DNA of 64,000 nt from JAUSNA01 sp964511965 (GTDB taxonomy: Bacteria > Patescibacteriota > Microgenomatia > Levybacterales > GWA1-39-11). Of the stretch, positions 59,255-64,000 are shown piece by piece. The notes beneath the pieces were generated by a model. That model was not told the origin of the DNA. It saw only the letters and a list, made by a program, of their open reading frames with translations, and ran no database searches. The stretch lies in the NCBI GenBank assembly GCA_964511965.1, contig CAZEGF010000006.1:1-64000 (forward strand). Direction: 5' to 3'. The translations under genes and the position numbers were made by a program. Every line of letters begins with the position of its first letter. Position 1 is the stretch's first letter.

Positions 59255-61429
59255 ATGCCAAAAAGAAAAAAGAGAAAACCCTACAAAAGAAGAAGTAAAG
59301 GACTCCAGCTCAAAAAAGGAACAGTATACACACTATCTGCAGTAGGGCTTGTCTTTGCGGCACTAGCATCAGCCGCTTCATACACGAGAAATGGTTCTGC
59401 TTTGATTCAGATCAATGATTACTTGATAAATTTCTTCGGATTTTTTTCATTTTTAATTCCTATTATTTGTGTTCTTGTAGCCTTATTTATATTGCAAATG
59501 AAAAATAGTCTCTCCCGTCCAAATATTTCAATTGGTTTTATTGTATTTACTATTTCAATTCTCGGTTTATTCCAAAGTGGAATGGTAGGACACGATCTCT
59601 ATTTCTACACAAACAATATTATTGGTCCTATTCTTACCATGACCCTTTTTGCACTCGGTGCATTTATTGGATTTGTGGTTTGTATGAATTTGTCATTTAC
59701 AGAGATTGGAATGTTTCTTTTCTCCTCTGTTAAAAATGCAGGGGTTGGTGTTGGAAAAGGAGTAACTCCATTACTAAAAACTAAAGATAAATTTGCGACC
59801 GATATGGCTCCCATGACAATTAAAGGTCTTGGTGATGATGATCTTAAAATATCTGAGGCAAAGGTTGAAAAAGTTGCAGCTCCCGCCAAATCAGCAGCTC
59901 CAATCCCGATGCCTACAAAGAAAGGTGTCCTACCAGAAGAAATGATATTAAATAAACCACTCGAGATGGGTATGTGGGAATACCCTCCGTTCTCGCTTCT
60001 TGCAGAGAATAAGGATAAGAAACGTGATACCGGAGATGTTAAAAGAATTGCGGGAACAATTGAGCGCACTCTTCAAAGCTTTGGTGTTAAGGCTCAGGTT
60101 GCAGAAATTAATGTAGGTCCATCAGTTACCCAGTATGCAATTAGAATTCCTGAAGGAACCAAACTTACAAAAATAACAACACTTGCAAATGATTTGGCCC
60201 TTGCAACCGAGGCTCCGGGTGGGCAAATCAGAATTGAAGCACCAATTCCCGGTAGAAGTCTTGTTGGAATTGAAATACCAAATAAATCTTTGGAATTTGT
60301 ATCGCTTCGCACAATGCTTGAGAGCAAGAAAATGCAGGAATCCAAGTCAAAATTGGCTGTTCCATTGGGACTTAATGTTTCGGGTGAGGTAGTAGTTGCC
60401 GATATTGCAAAGATGCCACATACCTTGATAGCCGGTACCACCGGTTCCGGAAAATCTGTCATGGTAAATGCATTTATTGCTTCAATACTATTTCGAGCAT
60501 CTCCTTCTGAAGTTAAATTTATTATGATTGACCCTAAAAGGGTTGAGTTGACCGGATACAACGACATCCCACACTTACTGTCCCCAGTTATTGTGGAAGC
60601 AGACCAGTCGGTTAGTGCTTTGAAATGGGCTTTAAAAGAAATGGATAAGCGTTACACGAAATTTGCTGAAGCCGGAGTAAAAAATATTGATAGCTACAAT
60701 GAACTTGCTGGATTTCAGGCAATTCCTTATATCGTTATTGTCATGGACGAGTTAGCTGACCTTATGGCGCTTGCTCCGGTTGAGGTTGAGGATAGTATTG
60801 CTCGTCTTGCTCAAATGGCCCGTGCTACCGGAATTCATTTAGTTCTTGCTACACAAAGACCTTCGGTTGATGTCATAACCGGACTTATCAAAGCAAATAT
60901 TCCTTGTCGTATCGCCTTTAACGTTTCATCAGGAATTGACTCAAAAGTTGTTATTGATTCTCCTGGCGCCGAAAAGTTATTAGGAAAAGGAGACATGCTT
61001 TTTGTCCCTCCAGACCAGGCGCGGCCAACACGCATTCAGGGAACATTTGTATCAGATCAAGATGTAAAGCGTCTTGTTAACTTTATAAAGTCTAAAGGAA
61101 TTCCTGTAGAATACACCTCAGAAGTTATTGAGCAAGCCGTTAACATAAAGGGCCGTGGGGGTAGTCTTTCAACCGTTAATGCAGGTGGGGACGGGCGAGA
61201 TGAATTATTTGAACAAACAGTCAGAATGATTAGTCAGCACGATAGAGCGTCAGCTTCACTTATTCAAAGACGATTACAAGTTGGTTTTAATCGTGCAGCC
61301 CGTCTTTTGGAACAATTAGAAGAAGCAGGCGTTGTGGGTCCTGCTGATGGGTCAAAGCCCCGCGATGTATTAGTACGAAATGCTGATGAGTTCCTCAACG
61401 GCCCACAACAGGAAGAGTTTAGTAGTTAG
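59255..61429 (+). CDS. ftsK: DNA translocase FtsK/SpoIIIE
   Basis: The 724-residue protein has a basic N-terminus, four membrane helices (about 25-150), a short linker, and the alpha and beta motor domains with Walker A GTTGSGKS (394-401) and Walker B VIVMDELADLM. A gamma winged-helix domain (about 640-710, with SLIQRRLQVGFNRAARLLE) reads KOPS/SRS sites. It pumps chromosomal DNA through the division septum. The linker is much shorter than in E. coli FtsK. Confidence 0.96.
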   Translation: MPKRKKRKPYKRRSKGLQLKKGTVYTLSAVGLVFAALASAASYTRNGSALIQINDYLINFFGFFSFLIPIICVLVALFILQMKNSLSRPNISIGFIVFTISILGLFQSGMVGHDLYFYTNNIIGPILTMTLFALGAFIGFVVCMNLSFTEIGMFLFSSVKNAGVGVGKGVTPLLKTKDKFATDMAPMTIKGLGDDDLKISEAKVEKVAAPAKSAAPIPMPTKKGVLPEEMILNKPLEMGMWEYPPFSLLAENKDKKRDTGDVKRIAGTIERTLQSFGVKAQVAEINVGPSVTQYAIRIPEGTKLTKITTLANDLALATEAPGGQIRIEAPIPGRSLVGIEIPNKSLEFVSLRTMLESKKMQESKSKLAVPLGLNVSGEVVVADIAKMPHTLIAGTTGSGKSVMVNAFIASILFRASPSEVKFIMIDPKRVELTGYNDIPHLLSPVIVEADQSVSALKWALKEMDKRYTKFAEAGVKNIDSYNELAGFQAIPYIVIVMDELADLMALAPVEVEDSIARLAQMARATGIHLVLATQRPSVDVITGLIKANIPCRIAFNVSSGIDSKVVIDSPGAEKLLGKGDMLFVPPDQARPTRIQGTFVSDQDVKRLVNFIKSKGIPVEYTSEVIEQAVNIKGRGGSLSTVNAGGDGRDELFEQTVRMISQHDRASASLIQRRLQVGFNRAARLLEQLEEAGVVGPADGSKPRDVLVRNADEFLNGPQQEEFSS

Positions 61430-61459
61430 AAGCTATTAGCCAGAAGCAAACTAATAATT

Positions 61460-62086
61460 ATGAGAAAGATTTCTGAGATTCTTTCCGATGCCCGAATTGA
61501 AAAAGGTTATTCCTTGGAGCATGTAGTAAAAGCTACAAAAATCCGCAAAGAATTTCTTATAGCAATTGAAGAAGGGAGATATTTTGATCTTCCATCTGAG
61601 AGTTATGCATTGGGTTTTATAAAAAACTATGCTGTTTTTGTTGGGGTTGATAAAAATAAAGCCGCGGCACTTTTTAGGAGAGAGTATGAAGGTGGGCATA
61701 GCAAGGTTTTACCTACTTTCAAAAGTAAAGACAGAAAATTAACGAGAAAAATATTTTTAACTCCAAGAAATCTTATTATTTCTCTTGTTGTAATAGTCAT
61801 ATTTGGATACATTGCTTTTCAGTACGGGTCATTTTTCCTGGGACCTCGTCTGGAAGTACTAACCCCAAAAGACCACTCTTTGGTTCGGAACAATATTGTT
61901 GAGGTGAGTGGCAAAACAGACCCTTATGCCACAGTTTTGATCAACAATGAGGAGTCATATGTTCAACTTGACGGTACTTTCAAAAAAACCCTCTACCTTT
62001 TTGAAGGTCAACGCCAAATAACTATCGATTCAAAAAACAGGAACGGTAAAAATACCAGAAAAGTCCTTCAAGTTATTGTACGCTAG
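61460..62086 (+). CDS. RodZ-like HTH membrane protein
   Basis: The 208-residue protein has an N-terminal helix-turn-helix domain of the RodZ type (ILSDARIEKGYSLEHVVKAT...FLIAIEEGRY, ending LGFIKNYAVFVGVD), a membrane helix (about 108-127) and an outer Ig-like beta domain. RodZ links the MreB cytoskeleton to the wall machinery. It starts 30 bp after ftsK and is probably in the same transcript. Confidence 0.9.
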   Translation: MRKISEILSDARIEKGYSLEHVVKATKIRKEFLIAIEEGRYFDLPSESYALGFIKNYAVFVGVDKNKAAALFRREYEGGHSKVLPTFKSKDRKLTRKIFLTPRNLIISLVVIVIFGYIAFQYGSFFLGPRLEVLTPKDHSLVRNNIVEVSGKTDPYATVLINNEESYVQLDGTFKKTLYLFEGQRQITIDSKNRNGKNTRKVLQVIVR

Positions 62087-62192
62087 TACGGAATCTATAT
62101 AGTTTGTACCTACTTTGAGATATTGATTTAAAAATTTTCACATGATAGGCTGAAGACCACCGATGTAAAGTATACGTCGGCAAGCTTTGCTT

Positions 62193-62468
62193 ATGATAGA
62201 TACTGTCCAGGCTGTTCTACTATTTGTTATCGTGCTTTTGACTATTCTTTTTGTAGTTTTGGGCATTCAAGTTTTTTATATATTAAAAGACCTTCGAGTT
62301 ACTCTTAAAAGAACAAATAACATCCTTGAGAATGCTGAAAAAGTCTCCGATGGAGTAAGCAATTCAATTGAATCGGTTCAAAATATGTTTGGTGGTGCTT
62401 CAACCATTGGATCTATAGCCGGACTTTTATCAATGTTCCGGCGTAAATCAAAGGAGAAAGAATCGTAA
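62193..62468 (+). CDS. DUF948-like small membrane protein
   Basis: The 91-residue protein has one helix (about 6-29, after MIDTVQAVL) and a charged helical region (RVTLKRTNNILENAEKVSDGVSNSIESV), the pattern of YtxG/DUF948 general-stress proteins. The ATG at 62193 is preferred to the TTG at 62187. The spacer before it ends in the AAGCTTTGCTTA repeat core. The YtxH-like gene follows directly. Confidence 0.78.
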   Translation: MIDTVQAVLLFVIVLLTILFVVLGIQVFYILKDLRVTLKRTNNILENAEKVSDGVSNSIESVQNMFGGASTIGSIAGLLSMFRRKSKEKES

Positions 62469-62469
62469 T

Positions 62470-62763
62470 ATGCAAGAGAAACATGGACCTAGCGGACTTC
62501 TGGTTGGGCTTATAATAGGCGCTGCAGTCGGTGCTTTGGTTAGTACAAAAAAAGGCCGAAAAATTCTCAAAGATGTAATTGACTACGGTATCGAATACGT
62601 TGGAAACACCGTTGACATGGAGGATATTGAAACAATCCTTAACGATGATGAAGAAGAAATGATGGGTGGAGAAGTAGAAGCTGAAGGAAAAGTGGAAAAA
62701 GAGACAGAACCAGAAGAACCCTCCCGCCGCAAGAGACTATTTAGAGGAATTAAGAGGAAATAG
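62470..62763 (+). CDS. YtxH-like small membrane protein
   Basis: The 97-residue protein has a Gly/Ala-rich helix (LLVGLIIGAAVGALVSTKKGRKIL), typical of YtxH, then an acidic, Glu-rich tail ending in basic residues. In Firmicutes ytxG and ytxH lie together as here and are general-stress genes. It starts 1 base after the preceding stop and overlaps the convergent gene by 14 bp. Confidence 0.82.
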   Translation: MQEKHGPSGLLVGLIIGAAVGALVSTKKGRKILKDVIDYGIEYVGNTVDMEDIETILNDDEEEMMGGEVEAEGKVEKETEPEEPSRRKRLFRGIKRK

Positions 62764-64000
62764 CAGGATACCATCTTGTTATATTATTGGGTTCCTTTTC
62801 TCTGATAATTTTTCCAGTTTCTATAAGTTTATTTATATACATATTTATTGCCTTGTGGGGTAGACCTGATTCCTTAAGGGTTTTCATGATATCAGTAGTT
62901 CTTATTCCTGGATTTTGTAATATGATTTCATTGATTTTAATTAAGCTTGTGGAGTTGTTTATCGAATTCCCTTTATTCGACGATTCTTTATGAATAGCAA
63001 GCGCTTTAGGAGCATATTCTTCCCAGGGAATATTTCTCCATTTATCTCTGAGGGCTTTCCCTTCTGGAGTATCAGTAAGAGCGATCCTTAAAGGTTCTAA
63101 AACCTCGGTTACTAATTTTTCTCCTTCTTGAAGAATAGTCACAACAGATAAATTTCTCCCACCCTTAAATTCACCTCTATTTAAATATCCACCACGTGCT
63201 AGGTCTAAAACAAGATTGCTAGCAACATTTCTTGTGCTGTTTGGGTTCTTTTTTTGCATCTCTGAATGTACTGCATCGATATTGAATTCACTTACCCCTT
63301 TTTGTGTAAGTGATGAAATTGCTTCAAGGGCTGGTTTAAGGTTATATTTGTGTGTAGTGTGTGGGATATCGTGAAAATCTGGATTTATACTATAATTGAT
63401 TTTCATTTTTGAATTATCAGGACTTACGGAATCAAATAAAACAAGACCTTCATCCTGAAGTGCTGAGAGGGCATATGGAGCAACATTTGCTGGGCTTTCC
63501 AAAAAATCTATTATATCAACGATCCTGATATCCGAATCATTTTTTCTCTTTGCTAAATATTCTAATATTCTTGCTCTGTTGTAGGGTGCACGTGAATCTG
63601 TTTTTGAAATCGTAGATCCTAAAATTTTCTCAAATGCAATATTATTTTCGGCGGCATATTTTAGTAAAAATTTTGATATAGGATCTCCATACTCCCTCCC
63701 TGCTTGCGTTTGTGTAAATCCTACTGATTTTTCTTGAAAACCGGTATGGTATCCGACATCTTCAGCAACCATCCCAATAGGTATTAGAGATCTTTTTGCA
63801 TGACCTCTTTGTACAGCCCTTGCCGTTTTCCACGCTCCGTCAGAATTATGTACAAATGTCCTATGGAGGTCACCGCTTGAAATTATTGTTCCAGGAATGT
63901 TTGGAATGGAAAGGAACGTAATTTGTTTTCCAGCATGATTGGCAATAGACGAAAGAATAGCCGCATACCGTTCTTCCGGATCTGCTGGAAATTCCGATAG
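62750..64000 (-). CDS. partial protein with winged-helix-like C-terminus; 5' end beyond window
   Basis: The frame is open from 62750 to the window edge (417 codons, including the stop), so the true start lies outside. The ATG at 63772 is therefore an internal methionine. The last 75 residues (about 62760-62985) look like a winged helix (IKINEIILQNPGIRTTDIMK...INKLIETGKIIREKEPN), and two more helical repeats upstream have a similar look (RARILEYLAKRKND, FNIDAVHSEMQKKNPNS). It may be a DNA-binding regulator. The N-terminal part visible here (FPADPEERYAAILSSIANHAG) is not recognised. Confidence 0.78.
   Translation of the reverse strand, partial: LSEFPADPEERYAAILSSIANHAGKQITFLSIPNIPGTIISSGDLHRTFVHNSDGAWKTARAVQRGHAKRSLIPIGMVAEDVGYHTGFQEKSVGFTQTQAGREYGDPISKFLLKYAAENNIAFEKILGSTISKTDSRAPYNRARILEYLAKRKNDSDIRIVDIIDFLESPANVAPYALSALQDEGLVLFDSVSPDNSKMKINYSINPDFHDIPHTTHKYNLKPALEAISSLTQKGVSEFNIDAVHSEMQKKNPNSTRNVASNLVLDLARGGYLNRGEFKGGRNLSVVTILQEGEKLVTEVLEPLRIALTDTPEGKALRDKWRNIPWEEYAPKALAIHKESSNKGNSINNSTSLIKINEIILQNPGIRTTDIMKTLKESGLPHKAINMYINKLIETGKIIREKEPNNITRWYPAISS

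Noticed and set aside
1..64000. Alternative genetic code (UGA as glycine)
   Set aside because: TGA ends several genes at the expected place (for example 8219-8221 and 39194-39196), so the standard bacterial code applies.

Overview
The window looks like a chromosomal piece of a Patescibacteria (Candidate Phyla Radiation) genome. Microgenomates is my best guess, at low confidence. The signs are an AT-rich sequence with compact operons, short versions of core proteins (IF-2 of 485 aa without its N-terminal extension), a complete type IV pilus operon, a sortase with LPXTG-type surface proteins, many single-pass proteins with Pro/Thr linkers, and no lipopolysaccharide or outer-membrane genes. TGA is used as a stop (for example at 8219-8221), so the genetic code is not the Gracilibacteria/SR1 variant. 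No rRNA, tRNA or CRISPR was seen.

Layout. 1-5.3 kb (+): end of a Clp ATPase, a membrane protein, a secreted M4 metallopeptidase and a zinc-finger-less DnaJ-like protein. 5.3-15.0 kb (-): one type IV pilus operon, read pilB, pilC, four pilin-like genes (one a ~980-residue candidate tip adhesin), a membrane protein, a pilin and a secreted Kelch propeller. 15.2-20.4 kb (+): a membrane protein coupled to a strongly degenerate membrane-anchored Clp-like ATPase, a D-lactate dehydrogenase-like enzyme, a polyprenyl diphosphate synthase and a small membrane protein. 20.4-34.1 kb (mostly -): cell-envelope proteins, tgt, a CYTH protein, SIMPL, a MutY-like glycosylase, an RND pump with adaptor, and a MacA/MacB-type ABC exporter.

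34.2-43.9 kb is the accessory and most unusual part. Four secreted proteins are built from Asn/Thr/Gly-rich ~85-90-residue beta-solenoid-like repeats with conserved Cys-x-Cys turns. One carries LPVTG and a membrane anchor. A sortase gene follows, separated from it by a ~377-bp element in which a GIY-YIG gene lies between inverted copies of a palindromic repeat. Next comes a GC-rich island of four tiny genes, each with a perfect GAGGAGG Shine-Dalgarno site; one starts at ATT and one resembles the RNA polymerase alpha C-terminal domain.

44.0-50.7 kb (+) is a translation/RNA block: nusA, infB, a DHH-like protein, rpsO, pnp. 50.7-64 kb holds an N-formylglutamate amidohydrolase-like enzyme, a Lon ATPase without protease, RNase J, a CYTH-uridine kinase-CYTH fusion, an LMW-phosphatase-like protein, alpha-glucan phosphorylase, an Asp/Glu racemase-like protein, ftsK, a RodZ-like protein, two small envelope proteins and a partial winged-helix-like protein running off the end.

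How it works together (inference): pili, Kelch and propeller adhesins and sortase-anchored solenoid fibres would equip a small, probably host-attached monoderm cell for surface contact. Regulation looks leader-based: terminator-like hairpins sit between promoter and start codon of nusA and of two solenoid genes, while several other genes (rpsO, the Lon-like gene, the sortase, a holin-like gene) have a -10 box only 6-8 nt before the ATG, which implies leaderless mRNAs.
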